Positions 20,909 to 30,023 of a DNA stretch of 64,000 nt are shown piece after piece. The position numbers were made by a program, and so were the translations under genes. Source of the stretch: Shewanella sp. OMA3-2 (GTDB lineage Bacteria > Pseudomonadota > Gammaproteobacteria > Enterobacterales > Shewanellaceae); the NCBI RefSeq assembly GCF_021513195.1, contig NZ_CP090974.1, positions 3,980,001 through 4,044,000 of the forward strand. The letters run 5' to 3'. Below the pieces are notes generated by a model, which searched no databases, was not told the DNA's origin, and saw only the letters and a program-made list of their open reading frames with translations. The stretch's first letter is position 1; every line of letters starts with the position of its first letter.

Positions 20909-22138
20909 ATGGCGAAACATTCGCTTGACAAGGATAAGATCAAAATCCTGCTGTTGGAGGGCGTCCACCAAAGTGCGGTAGATGTACTAGAAAGAGCAGG
21001 CTATACCAACATTGAATATCACAAAGCCTCGCTAGGCGAAAGTGAATTATTGGAATCCATCAAGGATGCTCATTTTGTTGGTTTACGCTCGCGCACTCAA
21101 TTAACTGCTGAAGTACTTAGCCATGCAGAGAAGCTGGTTGCCATTGGCTGTTTTTGTATTGGAACCAACCAAGTTGATCTTGCTGCTGCAGAAAAACTCG
21201 GTGTGCCCGTTTTCAACGCGCCATTTTCCAACACCCGCAGTGTGGCAGAATTAGTCATTGGTGAAATCATCATGCTAATGCGCGGCATTCCACAGCGTAA
21301 TGCTCAATGCCATCGTGGCGGCTGGTTAAAAAGTGCCAACGGTAGTGTTGAAGTGAGAGGAAAAACCTTAGGTGTGATTGGTTACGGCCATATTGGCACT
21401 CAGCTGGGTATTTTAGCTGAAACCTTAGGTATGCGAGTTATTTTCTTTGATATCGAAGATAAGTTACCCCTTGGTAACGCGTCTCAAGTTCACAGCCTAG
21501 AAAAACTGCTCGCCACAGCAGATGTTATAAGCTTACATGTTCCTGAAACCCCGCAAACCAAAGATATGTTTGCTGAAAAAGAATTCAGCCAAATGCGCAA
21601 AGGCAGTTTCTTCATCAATGCCTCTCGCGGCACAGTGGTTGATATCGATGCACTTGCAGAGGCCGTTAAGTCTGAGCACATTGCGGGCGCAGCTATTGAT
21701 GTGTTCCTGGTTGAGCCGAAATCAAATGACGATGAATTTGTTAGCCCACTTCGCGGCCTAGACAATGTGATACTGACACCGCATATTGGTGGCAGTACTG
21801 CTGAAGCGCAAGAAAACATCGGTATTGAAGTCGCAGGTAAACTGGCTAAATACTCAGATAATGGTTCAACGGTATCTGCGGTTAACTTCCCAGAAGTATC
21901 GCTAGCACAACACGCTGGCGCATCACGCTTACTGCATATTCACCATAACCGTCCGGGTGTGTTGATCAAAATTAACCAAGCATTTTCGGCTAAAGGCATC
22001 AACATTGCGGCCCAGTATCTGCAAACTACCGCTGAAATTGGTTACGTGGTAATGGAAGTGGATTCTGATCAAGCTGAAGAAGCTTTAGGTGAACTGAAAC
22101 TGATTGAAGGCACTATTCGTACTCGCGTATTGTTTTAA
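20909..22138 (+). CDS. serA: D-3-phosphoglycerate dehydrogenase
   Basis: This enzyme oxidises 3-phosphoglycerate to 3-phosphohydroxypyruvate with NAD+, the first step of serine synthesis. It has 409 residues: an N-terminal substrate domain (GLRSRTQLTAEVLSHAEKL), a NAD-binding Rossmann motif LGVIGYGHIGTQLG, the catalytic Glu/His region (NVILTPHIGGSTAEAQENIG) and a C-terminal ACT domain (LLHIHHNRPGVLIKINQAF) that binds serine for feedback inhibition. Length and domains match E. coli SerA. The promoter lies in the 276-bp gap upstream. Its terminator has been split by a MITE-like insertion. Confidence 0.96.
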   Translation: MAKHSLDKDKIKILLLEGVHQSAVDVLERAGYTNIEYHKASLGESELLESIKDAHFVGLRSRTQLTAEVLSHAEKLVAIGCFCIGTNQVDLAAAEKLGVPVFNAPFSNTRSVAELVIGEIIMLMRGIPQRNAQCHRGGWLKSANGSVEVRGKTLGVIGYGHIGTQLGILAETLGMRVIFFDIEDKLPLGNASQVHSLEKLLATADVISLHVPETPQTKDMFAEKEFSQMRKGSFFINASRGTVVDIDALAEAVKSEHIAGAAIDVFLVEPKSNDDEFVSPLRGLDNVILTPHIGGSTAEAQENIGIEVAGKLAKYSDNGSTVSAVNFPEVSLAQHAGASRLLHIHHNRPGVLIKINQAFSAKGINIAAQYLQTTAEIGYVVMEVDSDQAEEALGELKLIEGTIRTRVLF

Positions 22139-22167
22139 TATCGGTGGTATCAGATCACAGTAACAAT

Positions 22168-22469
22168 AAAACGACTATCTATACTAGGGCCTGTTGATCT
22201 TTCAAGGTTGTTTTTGCAGTGAATTGTTGGACATTTGTACAAGGCAGAGACTTTGAAGTGTAGTTATTCTACATAAAAAGTCGATAACACGGTAAAAATG
22301 ACCAACAAACGCTGCCCGAAGGGTTCGGCTAAAAACGTTTTACTCTTTGTTGAATGGCTCTTGCTTAGATGACTAGGCATCAATCCATTCGCCTCAATTA
22401 AAACGTTTTTAATTCGAACAAAATTCAACCTGCAAAGCTCGACAGGCCCTAACTAGATAGTCGTTTTTT
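22168..22469 (+). terminator. serA intrinsic terminator, interrupted by an insertion
   Basis: Left arm AAAACGACTATCTA (22168-22181) and right arm TAGATAGTCGTTTT (22454-22467) are perfectly complementary over 14 bp, and a T run follows. The 267-bp repeat element lies in the loop. Removing it with one TA copy leaves a compact hairpin with a 7-nt loop, TACTAAC. Confidence 0.75.
22185..22451. mobile_element. MITE-like non-coding element inserted in the serA terminator loop
   Basis: The 267-bp element is bounded by inverted repeats TAGGGCCTGTTGA (22185-22197) and TCGACAGGCCCTA (22439-22451), with TA at both outer ends. It has no open reading frame of note. A TA target duplication would fit mobilisation by an IS630/Tc1-mariner-type transposase, which is not in the window. 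It carries internal segments such as GACCAACAAACG. A related shorter sequence occurs near 13340-13395. Confidence 0.7.
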
Positions 22470-22546
22470 ATTATCTTACCTCTTTAGAGTCCCCAGCGAT
22501 TGGGCTACACTGCTGGCATTATGTTGCTGTATTACAGGAAAATCCT

Positions 22547-23512
22547 ATGAGCCTTTCAATAAGTCAACCAGATTGGGCCCCCACCCAAGACACACCTGCA
22601 ATAATGCTAGCTAACCTGAATCATTTAGGCCTTATAGAAGTGACCGGAGAACAAGGTCGCATCTTTATTAATGGTCAGGTCACGACTGACATAACCTCAC
22701 TTACCGCCGACCAATGGCGTTGGGGCGCACACTGTGATGCTAAAGGAAAAATGCTAGCCAGTTTCCGCACCTTTGCATTGCAAGATAGCTTATTTATGTT
22801 AATGCCCACCAGCGCATTGGCTATCGATTTACCCCAGTTAAAAAAATATTCAGTATTTAGTAAGGCTGAATTAGTTGATGCATCGGCTAACTGGCAATTA
22901 ATCGGTATTGCAGGCAGCGAAGCCAACGTTTTTGTTAAGCAACATTTTGCTGAGGTTAACCCTGAAACCGCCAGCGAAGTCACTGTGATTGAAGGTGGTT
23001 TACTGCTTAAAGATGGCCAGCGTTTTATTGCCATGTTAAGCCCAGAAAAAGCCCAAGCTCTTTGTGCAAACCAAACCTTATACAGCGCTGCAGCATGGCA
23101 AGCATTAGAGATAAAATCAGGTTACCCCAATATTCCGGGCGTACATGCCAACCAATACGTACCACAAATGTGTAACGTGCAATCCATTAATGGCATCAGC
23201 TTTACCAAGGGCTGCTATATGGGACAAGAGACCATCGCCCGTATGAAGTATCGTGGTGGCAACAAACGCGCGCTGTATATTTTATCTGGCACCAGTAGCC
23301 AAACCCTAACTGAAGAAACAGCATTAGAAATCGCCCTTGAAGGCGGCTATCGTCGTGGCGGTGCTATTATTGAGTTTGTCCAGCAAGGTAACCAAGTATT
23401 ACTCACGGCTGTGTTAGCCAATGACACTGAAGCAGATGCAACTTTGCGTATTGCGGGTGATGAAGAGTCTGCTTTAACGATTATACCGTTACCTTATTTG
23501 CTAGATAATTAG
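22547..23512 (+). CDS. ygfZ: tRNA-modifying/Fe-S cluster maintenance protein YgfZ
   Basis: This 321-residue folate-binding protein is of the aminomethyltransferase (GcvT) fold. The family signature K-G-C-Y-x-G-Q-E is present as FTKGCYMGQETIARMKYRG near residue 225, with its essential Cys. It begins with a short N-terminal extension, then MLANLNHLGLIEVTGEQGR and FINGQVTTDI. YgfZ uses tetrahydrofolate to support certain Fe-S enzymes and MiaB-dependent tRNA thiolation. It stands alone between serA and a terminator at 23517-23574. The start at 22547 is preceded by AGGAAAATCCT. Confidence 0.93.
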   Translation: MSLSISQPDWAPTQDTPAIMLANLNHLGLIEVTGEQGRIFINGQVTTDITSLTADQWRWGAHCDAKGKMLASFRTFALQDSLFMLMPTSALAIDLPQLKKYSVFSKAELVDASANWQLIGIAGSEANVFVKQHFAEVNPETASEVTVIEGGLLLKDGQRFIAMLSPEKAQALCANQTLYSAAAWQALEIKSGYPNIPGVHANQYVPQMCNVQSINGISFTKGCYMGQETIARMKYRGGNKRALYILSGTSSQTLTEETALEIALEGGYRRGGAIIEFVQQGNQVLLTAVLANDTEADATLRIAGDEESALTIIPLPYLLDN

Positions 23513-23516
23513 TCCG

Positions 23517-23574
23517 AAAATAGCGACTTGAGTAGAACAGTGTAACAGACACTTTTACTGATTAAGTCGCTTTT
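23517..23574 (+). terminator. Probable terminator of ygfZ
   Basis: AGCGACTT near 23522 pairs with AAGTCGCT at 23564-23571, with a short T run after it. The loop is long (about 35 nt), so strength is uncertain. Confidence 0.5.
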
Positions 23575-23821
23575 AAATTAGCGGAAGCAAACTTTACCTA
23601 GGTAGAGATTAACCTAATCTGCGGTCATTTTAACGACGTTTTTTACCTATTTAAGTCGAGGGGGATGTAGCCATATCTTCAGGCCGGTTCTGGGTTTTGG
23701 TTTTATTTATTAGACTTGATATTTACTTTCGAGTCTGAATTCAGCCAACGAAAAAACTGGCTAAATGAATAAAACAATAAACTGACAACCCACTAGCAAA
23801 TAAAGTAGACATATGGCTGGC
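23575..23821. other. Gene-free spacer
   Basis: About 250 bp between ygfZ and the membrane protein gene. I find no ORF with a ribosome site, tRNA or clear element. A small palindrome AGCCA/TGGCT lies near 23742-23763. Confidence 0.4.
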
Positions 23822-23847
23822 AAAATGAGAGCTTTCTTCGCTCATTT
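23822..23847 (-). terminator. Hairpin after the small membrane protein gene
   Basis: AAAATGAG (23822-23829) pairs with CTCATTTT (23840-23847), immediately beyond the stop at 23853. Confidence 0.6.
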
Positions 23848-23852
23848 TTGAT

Positions 23853-24302
23853 TCAGGCATTAGCTTTTCCACTTAGCGTTGACCAATTTTGAAAAGTACC
23901 CACAGAATAGAGAACTCCTATACCTAAACAAATACTTGAACTGGCCACCCAAAACGTCAAACTGTTTTCGGGAAACATCGGCATAATCACAACAAATGCG
24001 ACGCCACGCACTAAGTAAATGAAAGAGATAACGGGTAACCCAAGCTTCAGCAAAGGCAGCTTAGGTATCACTTTAGCGCCAGAAAAACCATATAGCGCCC
24101 AGAGAGTTAACACTAAAACAATAATAGAAGTCACTACTGTAGGATACCAATCACCATTTTCAGCCATCCTAGCCATTTGCTCACCAGCACCAAAAAAACG
24201 ATACCAGTCACCACCAAAAATGATACAACCTAAATGAGCTAAAGCTGCTACCGCGCTAGACGTTGCACCCAAAATTAAAAACTTATTCTTCCCTGAAGTC
24301 AT
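23853..24302 (-). CDS. Small four-helix membrane protein of unknown function
   Basis: This protein of about 149 residues starts at 24302 (MTSGKNKFLILG), with GGGAGG five bases upstream. The longer frame to 24383 lacks such a site. Four hydrophobic helices are visible (KFLILGATSSAVAALAHLG; VVTSIIVLVLTLWALYGF; LGLPVISFIYLVRGVAFVVI; FWVASSSICLGIGVLYSVG). A conserved-looking periplasmic stretch FGGDWYRFFGAGEQMARM lies after the first helix. I do not recognise a named family. It is monocistronic between two repeat-rich spacers. Confidence 0.65.
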   Translation of the reverse strand: MTSGKNKFLILGATSSAVAALAHLGCIIFGGDWYRFFGAGEQMARMAENGDWYPTVVTSIIVLVLTLWALYGFSGAKVIPKLPLLKLGLPVISFIYLVRGVAFVVIMPMFPENSLTFWVASSSICLGIGVLYSVGTFQNWSTLSGKANA

Positions 24303-24855
24303 CAAACCTCCCTTAATATCTATTAGCTTAAATGAACCTAAGTCACCGACCACTATCATATTGGGTAAATAAATTAAGCTCAATAACTCATTGTAATCAA
24401 TTACCTGCCGCAGGCTTTATACAGATAATCCAGCGAGACGCCGACTCTTGATTTTAAAATCAGCACTTCCCTGTGGGCTTAACCAAAACATCCCTGTTTT
24501 GGATACTCGCTGGCTCATCTGCACCTGAAATGTCGTCTCTTCGATTTGCTTTCAAGTATTGCTATGAATAACAGCCAAAAATCTAAAGGCTTGATTACTA
24601 ATGAAGCTAAATCGAAGAGATAAATCATCGGGTACATATGCATCTAAGACCTTCGAAAACAGGGATGTTTTCGCAGAGCCCCCATGGATGGGTTCACGGC
24701 GTGTCTTGGATGCATATGTACTAAAAATCGCGAATATGCATGTGATCGCGACATTCCGTTCTTCCTGAACATTCCTGTGACAGGCAATGCGTTAAATTAA
24801 GGCTTAACGTTGAAATAAGCTACTCAATACCAGTGCAGCCAAGGTCTTAAAAACG
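24303..24855. repeat. Repeat-rich spacer with nested palindromes
   Basis: Three non-coding inverted-repeat units are visible. CCAGCGAG (24430-24437) pairs with CTCGCTGG (24506-24513). TCTCTTCGATTT (24536-24547) pairs with AAATCGAAGAGA (24609-24620). GTACATATGCATCTAAGAC (24632-24650) pairs with its near-perfect complement at 24703-24721. The AAACATCCCTGTTTT sequence in the first unit recurs inverted in the third. It looks like a mosaic of dispersed intergenic repeats; I see no gene. Confidence 0.65.
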
Positions 24856-24887
24856 AAAAAAGCGAATGGGCTACACCACATTCGCTT
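24856..24887 (-). terminator. Intrinsic terminator of the dipeptidyl peptidase gene
   Basis: AGCGAATG/CATTCGCT hairpin (24861-24886) followed by TTTTTTCG on the reverse strand. Confidence 0.8.
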
Positions 24888-24912
24888 TCCTTCAACATCA
24901 AATAAAAATCAA

Positions 24913-27240
24913 TTACTTCAATTGACTGTCCAAAAATGCCGCTAACGATTTGTACAAATGATTGCGCACTTTTTCACCGCGCATAGAATGCTTAGACCCT
25001 GGGTAATCGATCATTTGAAATAACTTACCTTCATCTTGAAGCGCTTTATACACCCGAGTGCTGTTTTCAAACAACACGTTGTCATCTGCCATACCGTGGT
25101 ACATCAGCAATCCAGATTGATAGTTTTTCACATAAGGTAAAACACTGCCGGCATCATAACCTTGTTTGTTAACCTCAGGATTACCCATGTATCGTTCGGT
25201 GTAATGGCTGTCATATAAACGCCAATCACTCACCGGTGCACCAGCAATGGCGGCTTTAAAGTAATCAGGCGCTTTAAATTGGCTCATCAACGCCATGTAA
25301 CCACCATAACTGTGACCATAAATCGCCACATTATCGCCATCGATGAAAGGCAAACTACGCAGATAATCGACACCGGCTTTTTGATCGCGAACCTCTGCAT
25401 CACCCATGTTTTGATAGATCACATATTCAAACTTTGTGCCGCGATGGGCTGAACCACGGTTATCTAATTGGAACACCGCATAACCTTGCTGCAACAAATA
25501 CTGGGTAAAGTAATCAGCCTCGCTCCATGCGTTCACAACTAACTGAGCATGTGGGCCACCATAAACCCGCACCACTACAGGGTATTTTTTACTGTCATCA
25601 AACGGCACAGGTTTGAATAAGCGATATTGTAATGTTTGCCCATCATCTGCGCTTAAGTGGCCAAATTCCGGCATTGCCCACTGGCCTGCAAATGCATAAA
25701 GCGGATGCGAAGCATTCACTTGGTTTTGCTCAACCCAGGCTAATTGCTTGCCAGATTCGTTATGCAAACTGATTTGTGGTGGCTGCTGTAGACTGCTGAA
25801 GTAGTCTAGATAAACCGGTTTATTTTCAGCAAATACACTTTGATGCATACCAGATCGCTCACTAATACGCTCGATACTTTGGCTGCCTTTGGCTAAATTA
25901 ACTCGGTATAAGTGACGTTCAACTACGCTGTCCTTGCGACCAGAAAAATACAGCCAGCCTTGTTGTTCATCAACATACTCAAGGCTATCAACCACCCACT
26001 CACCCTGAGTTAATTGGCGCACTAACTGGCCATTTAAATCAAATAAATAAAGATGATTAAAACCATCACGTTCTGACGCCCAAACTAATGCTGATTGCTG
26101 CTTTAAAAAGTGCAAATCATTATTTAAGTTAACCCAGGCGTTACTGCGCTCTTTAACGATGGTTTTCGTTTCAGTTGGCTTGGTTATATCCACAATGCGT
26201 AAATCTAACGCTTGTTGGTTACGGCTTTGCCATTGAAATGATAAATGTTGGCTGTCTGGTAACCATTTTACTCGCGGTAAATAAATGTCTGTTTGTTTAC
26301 CTAAATCAATCCACTCAGTTTTGATATCAGCAACCGCTACTACGCCCAGTTCAATGGTCACATTTGGCTTGCCTGCATAAGGGTATCGCTGCTCAGTCAG
26401 CTTAATACCGTCGGCATAGATTTCATTGCGGGTGACTAACTCAACACCGGACTCGTCAATACGGGTAAAGGCAATGTGTGACTCATCTGGCGACCACCAA
26501 TAACCTGTCATGCGATCCATTTCTTCCTGGGCCACAAACTCTGCCATGGCATTTTTAATCGGCCCTTTGCCATCTTTAGTCAGCGCAGTGATTTTGTTAC
26601 TGGCTAAATGGAGTACAAATAAATTTTGCTCGCGCACAAAAGAAACGTAATTGGCTTTAGGTGACAGGCGAGCATCAGTGACAAAACCTTCACCGGTATC
26701 AAGCACACTTACGGCATTATTTTTAACATCAAAAAGATACAACTGACCAGACGCCGGTATTAAAATCGATTGACTATCATCCGCCCAAAAGTACTCCATG
26801 ATCCCTTGACCATAAATACGCTGACGTTCGCGGCGGGCTTTTTCTTCATCCGATAACTCACCTGCGGATAATTTGTCTGCATCAATCAAACGACTGCGCA
26901 CACCACTGCTGATATCCATTTGCCATAGGTCATAGAAGCTTTGGTTATCATCTCGACCAGCAAGGTAAGTCACCCTTTTGCCATCTGGCGATAAACTCAA
27001 CCCTCGAGGGCTGGAGCCTGCTAATGCAGGTGAAGCGTGAATGCGCTCTATGGTTAATGCACTATCGCCACCTTTAAAACCGTTTAGCGGTAAAGTGGTG
27101 TTAAAAGTAGCACTGCTACCTGCTGCATTGTGAGTATGATTAACTGATGTCATTTGAGTCGCCATAAGTGAGGAGCTGGCAAATAGAAAAGGCACAGCAG
27201 AGAAAGCGGCCAAGGCTTGTAGCTTCCATGTAAGGGTCAT
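24913..27240 (-). CDS. Dipeptidyl peptidase IV-type S9 serine peptidase
   Basis: This 775-residue exported peptidase has a signal peptide (LQALAAFSAVPFLFASSSLMA). An eight-bladed propeller follows (DPPIV_N; for example ASPALAGSSPRGLSLSPDGKR and YWWSPDESHIAFTRIDES), with the Glu-containing FVAQEEMDRMTGYWW segment that binds the substrate amino terminus. The C-terminal alpha/beta hydrolase has the nucleophile in GHSYGG near S644, the Asp in HGMADDNV near 720 and the His in GSKHSM near 751. It removes X-Pro dipeptides from peptides, probably in the periplasm. Monocistronic with its own terminator. Length and motifs are normal for the family. Confidence 0.92.
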   Translation of the reverse strand: MTLTWKLQALAAFSAVPFLFASSSLMATQMTSVNHTHNAAGSSATFNTTLPLNGFKGGDSALTIERIHASPALAGSSPRGLSLSPDGKRVTYLAGRDDNQSFYDLWQMDISSGVRSRLIDADKLSAGELSDEEKARRERQRIYGQGIMEYFWADDSQSILIPASGQLYLFDVKNNAVSVLDTGEGFVTDARLSPKANYVSFVREQNLFVLHLASNKITALTKDGKGPIKNAMAEFVAQEEMDRMTGYWWSPDESHIAFTRIDESGVELVTRNEIYADGIKLTEQRYPYAGKPNVTIELGVVAVADIKTEWIDLGKQTDIYLPRVKWLPDSQHLSFQWQSRNQQALDLRIVDITKPTETKTIVKERSNAWVNLNNDLHFLKQQSALVWASERDGFNHLYLFDLNGQLVRQLTQGEWVVDSLEYVDEQQGWLYFSGRKDSVVERHLYRVNLAKGSQSIERISERSGMHQSVFAENKPVYLDYFSSLQQPPQISLHNESGKQLAWVEQNQVNASHPLYAFAGQWAMPEFGHLSADDGQTLQYRLFKPVPFDDSKKYPVVVRVYGGPHAQLVVNAWSEADYFTQYLLQQGYAVFQLDNRGSAHRGTKFEYVIYQNMGDAEVRDQKAGVDYLRSLPFIDGDNVAIYGHSYGGYMALMSQFKAPDYFKAAIAGAPVSDWRLYDSHYTERYMGNPEVNKQGYDAGSVLPYVKNYQSGLLMYHGMADDNVLFENSTRVYKALQDEGKLFQMIDYPGSKHSMRGEKVRNHLYKSLAAFLDSQLK

Positions 27241-27434
27241 TATTATTTTTCCTGAAGAATTTTTTACACCTGCATTTTGCCTGAATTCACCTTAAAACGA
27301 AAATGCCTCATCAAGCGCTGAAATTTACGCCGTTCTAAGGTATGATCGCCGCCAATAAGATTCAAAAAATAATGAATAATAATCATCTTCAAGAATAACC
27401 GACCTTAACCTTAAAATTTGTCATAGGAATACGC

Positions 27435-28427
27435 ATGCAAACTTTGGCACAAACCCTTACAAAACAAAAAGTAACAGCTTCTCTTGCTGAACTAATATTG
27501 TCACTAGCCGACACATCTAAAGCCATTAGTGGCGCTGTGCGTCACGGTGCTTTAGCCGGTATATTAGGTGCAACAGAGCAAGAAAATATTCAAGGTGAAA
27601 CACAAAAGAAATTAGATGTGATCACTAATGATATGCTCAAAGATGCATTAAAAGCTGAAGGCAATGTGCGCGGATTAGCCTCAGAAGAAGAAGATTATGT
27701 AGTTGAAGTGAGCAAGCAAGGTGAGTACCTAGTGTGCTTTGACCCGTTAGATGGCTCATCAAACATTGATATTAACTCACTTGTAGGCACTATTTTTTCA
27801 ATATTGCCTGCCCCTACAGGCGAGTTAAACGAGCAAAGCTTTTTACAAGCAGGCCGCAAACAAGTGGCTGCCGGTTATGTGCTTTATGGCCCATCAACCA
27901 TGATGGCATTAACCACGGGCCACGGAACGCAGTTTTATACCCTAAACCCTAGCAACGGTGAGTTTTTACTGACCAATGACAAGGTACAAATTACCCCAGA
28001 TACCGCTGAGTTTGCGATCAATATGTCAAACCAACGTTTTTGGGAAGCGCCAATGCAAACCTATATTGCCGATTTACTATTAGGTAAAATTGGTCCACGC
28101 GAACAGTCATTTAACATGCGTTGGATTGCCGCTATGGTAGGCGATGTACATCGTGTGCTTTGTCGTGGTGGTATTTTTACTTACCCAACAGACAACAAGA
28201 ACCCAGCTAAACCATTCAAGTTACGTCTAATGTACGAAGCTAACCCAATGGCATTTTTGGTTGAACAAGCAGGCGGAAAAGCATCAACAGGTTATGAAAC
28301 GATTTTGGATATTCAGCCAACTGAAATTCATCAGCGTGTGGCAGTGATTTTAGGCAGCGCTAACGAAGTCGATACCTGCTTAAGTTATCACGGACTGGAT
28401 TACAGCGAAGAGCCATCGATTGACTAA
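27435..28427 (+). CDS. fbp: Fructose-1,6-bisphosphatase class 1
   Basis: This 330-residue cytosolic enzyme hydrolyses fructose-1,6-bisphosphate for gluconeogenesis. It shows the metal-binding motif [20 protein letters not shown], the class I substrate loops [12 protein letters not shown] and [13 protein letters not shown], and [17 protein letters not shown] with the acidic metal ligand. The N-terminal stretch with SGAVRHGAL and a SEEED acidic segment is typical of bacterial FBPase I. It has a strong shared terminator and is convergent with the symporter gene. Confidence 0.96.
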   Translation: MQTLAQTLTKQKVTASLAELILSLADTSKAISGAVRHGALAGILGATEQENIQGETQKKLDVITNDMLKDALKAEGNVRGLASEEEDYVVEVSKQGEYLVCFDPLDGSSNIDINSLVGTIFSILPAPTGELNEQSFLQAGRKQVAAGYVLYGPSTMMALTTGHGTQFYTLNPSNGEFLLTNDKVQITPDTAEFAINMSNQRFWEAPMQTYIADLLLGKIGPREQSFNMRWIAAMVGDVHRVLCRGGIFTYPTDNKNPAKPFKLRLMYEANPMAFLVEQAGGKASTGYETILDIQPTEIHQRVAVILGSANEVDTCLSYHGLDYSEEPSID

Positions 28428-28438
28428 AACAAGCCATT

Positions 28439-28476
28439 AAAAAAGCCGCTCAAAGTATTATTTGAGCGGCTTTTTT
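28439..28476 (+). terminator. Bidirectional terminator between fbp and the symporter
   Basis: AAAAAAGCCGCTCAAA pairs with TTTGAGCGGCTTTTTT, with A and T runs on both sides serving both convergent genes. Confidence 0.92.
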
Positions 28477-28494
28477 ATTTAATCACCTACAGAG

Positions 28495-29766
28495 TTATTC
28501 TTTCGCAGCGATAATCTCATCTTCATTCTGTTGATGTTTTTTCTCAGTTTGGTCAACAATGGTTAATACCGCGGTATCGCCCACGACATTACATGACGTC
28601 AGCACCATATCGATAATGCGGTCTAATGCCGCCACAATGGCAAACGCTTCCACTGGTAAACCCATTTGATGAATTAATACGCCAATCATCACCATACCGC
28701 CGCCAGGTACGCCACCAGCACCAACAGACAACAAGAACACACTGAACAATAACGCCGGTATTTGATCGTTGCTGATTGGCATGCCATAGGCATTAGCAAC
28801 AAAGAAAATAGCAATAGTGATATAAATAGACACCCCGCCCATATTCATCGTTGCCCCTAACGGCACACCAAACCCTGCGACAGCTTTACTGACACCAAGC
28901 TTGTCAGTCAGGGTTCGCATTGTGACTGGAATGGTAGCATTTGATGAAGCTGTCGACAGTGAAAACAGTATTTGCTCTCGGGTTTTGACACGAAATGTTT
29001 TCGCTGAAATAGGCGTAAAGAAACTAACCGCATAGGGGTAAACCACAAAAATCCACAACAGTAACAAGCTCAAAATCAGGACTAAGTATTCTGCCACACT
29101 GACAAAAATTTCAGGCTCTAAGGTCGCTCCCAACTTAAACATCAAAGCAAATACACCGATAGGCGCAAGGCTCATTACCACCGAAATCAAACGCATCATA
29201 ATCTTGTTAGCGGTTTGAAAGCCTTTTACTGCACCGTCTACCGCACTGCCCATTGACTTCATCACGCCGCCTAACAGCAACGCCATAAAGATCACCTGCA
29301 GCATATTACCTGAGGTAAAAGCAGAAAAAGGATTATTGGGTACAATACTGACAATTAAACTAACTAGATCGGGTAACTCAGTGGCGGTAATAGCAGCGGT
29401 ATCACTACTGCTCATATCAACGCCTTTACCGGGTTCAATCAGCATGGCGACGATAAATGCCGCCAGAATGGCTATCACAGTATTAATGATATAAAAACCA
29501 AAGGTTTTACCCCCTAGACGGCCAAAGCTTTTTAAATCTTGTAGTTCACATACGCCACAAACAATACTGACAAATACCAATGGCACCACAAGCATCATGA
29601 TCATATTAACGAACATGGTGCCAATGCCGCCGGTAATATTAACTAGCGTACCAGAGAAAAATACAACATCTGCCAGTGCAAATTGCACAATACTGCCAAA
29701 AATTACCCCAAGAAAGAGACCCGTGAAAATACGGGCTGATAATGACTTCATCATCGACTTATACAT
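28495..29766 (-). CDS. DAACS-family dicarboxylate/amino acid:cation symporter
   Basis: This 423-residue membrane transporter has about eight helices and two re-entrant loops. The family serine-rich hairpin is STASSNATIPVTMRT, where most homologues read TASSSATIP. The TM7 motif is NMGGVSIYITIAIFF, where glutamate/aspartate carriers have NMDGT. The second hairpin is GAGGVPGGGMVMIGVL and the TM8 motif DRIIDMVLTSCNVVGD. The Asp in the last motif contacts the substrate amino group in amino-acid carriers, and the Asn replaces the Arg of dicarboxylate carriers. Neutral amino acids such as Ser/Thr are therefore plausible. The start may be one of the closely spaced ATGs inside MYKSMMKSL. Confidence 0.85.
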   Translation of the reverse strand: MYKSMMKSLSARIFTGLFLGVIFGSIVQFALADVVFFSGTLVNITGGIGTMFVNMIMMLVVPLVFVSIVCGVCELQDLKSFGRLGGKTFGFYIINTVIAILAAFIVAMLIEPGKGVDMSSSDTAAITATELPDLVSLIVSIVPNNPFSAFTSGNMLQVIFMALLLGGVMKSMGSAVDGAVKGFQTANKIMMRLISVVMSLAPIGVFALMFKLGATLEPEIFVSVAEYLVLILSLLLLWIFVVYPYAVSFFTPISAKTFRVKTREQILFSLSTASSNATIPVTMRTLTDKLGVSKAVAGFGVPLGATMNMGGVSIYITIAIFFVANAYGMPISNDQIPALLFSVFLLSVGAGGVPGGGMVMIGVLIHQMGLPVEAFAIVAALDRIIDMVLTSCNVVGDTAVLTIVDQTEKKHQQNEDEIIAAKE

Positions 29767-30023
29767 CCTTTTTATTGCCTAAATTTATTTAGGCTTGTTG
29801 TTTTAGTGCCAAGATACTGAGCCATCAAAATTCAGATTTCAATTAGTTGATCAATAAAAAAATTAATTCGCAGGTAAAAAATCGGTACACTAAATGTAAG
29901 ACGCTAATTTTAAATACTAAAAGTATAATTAGAATAGAAGTCGAAATAAAAAACCAATTACCCAACCGAAAACAGCATAATCGATTAAAAAAGCAGATTT
30001 AAAAGTTAAAAAGATAGGTTATT

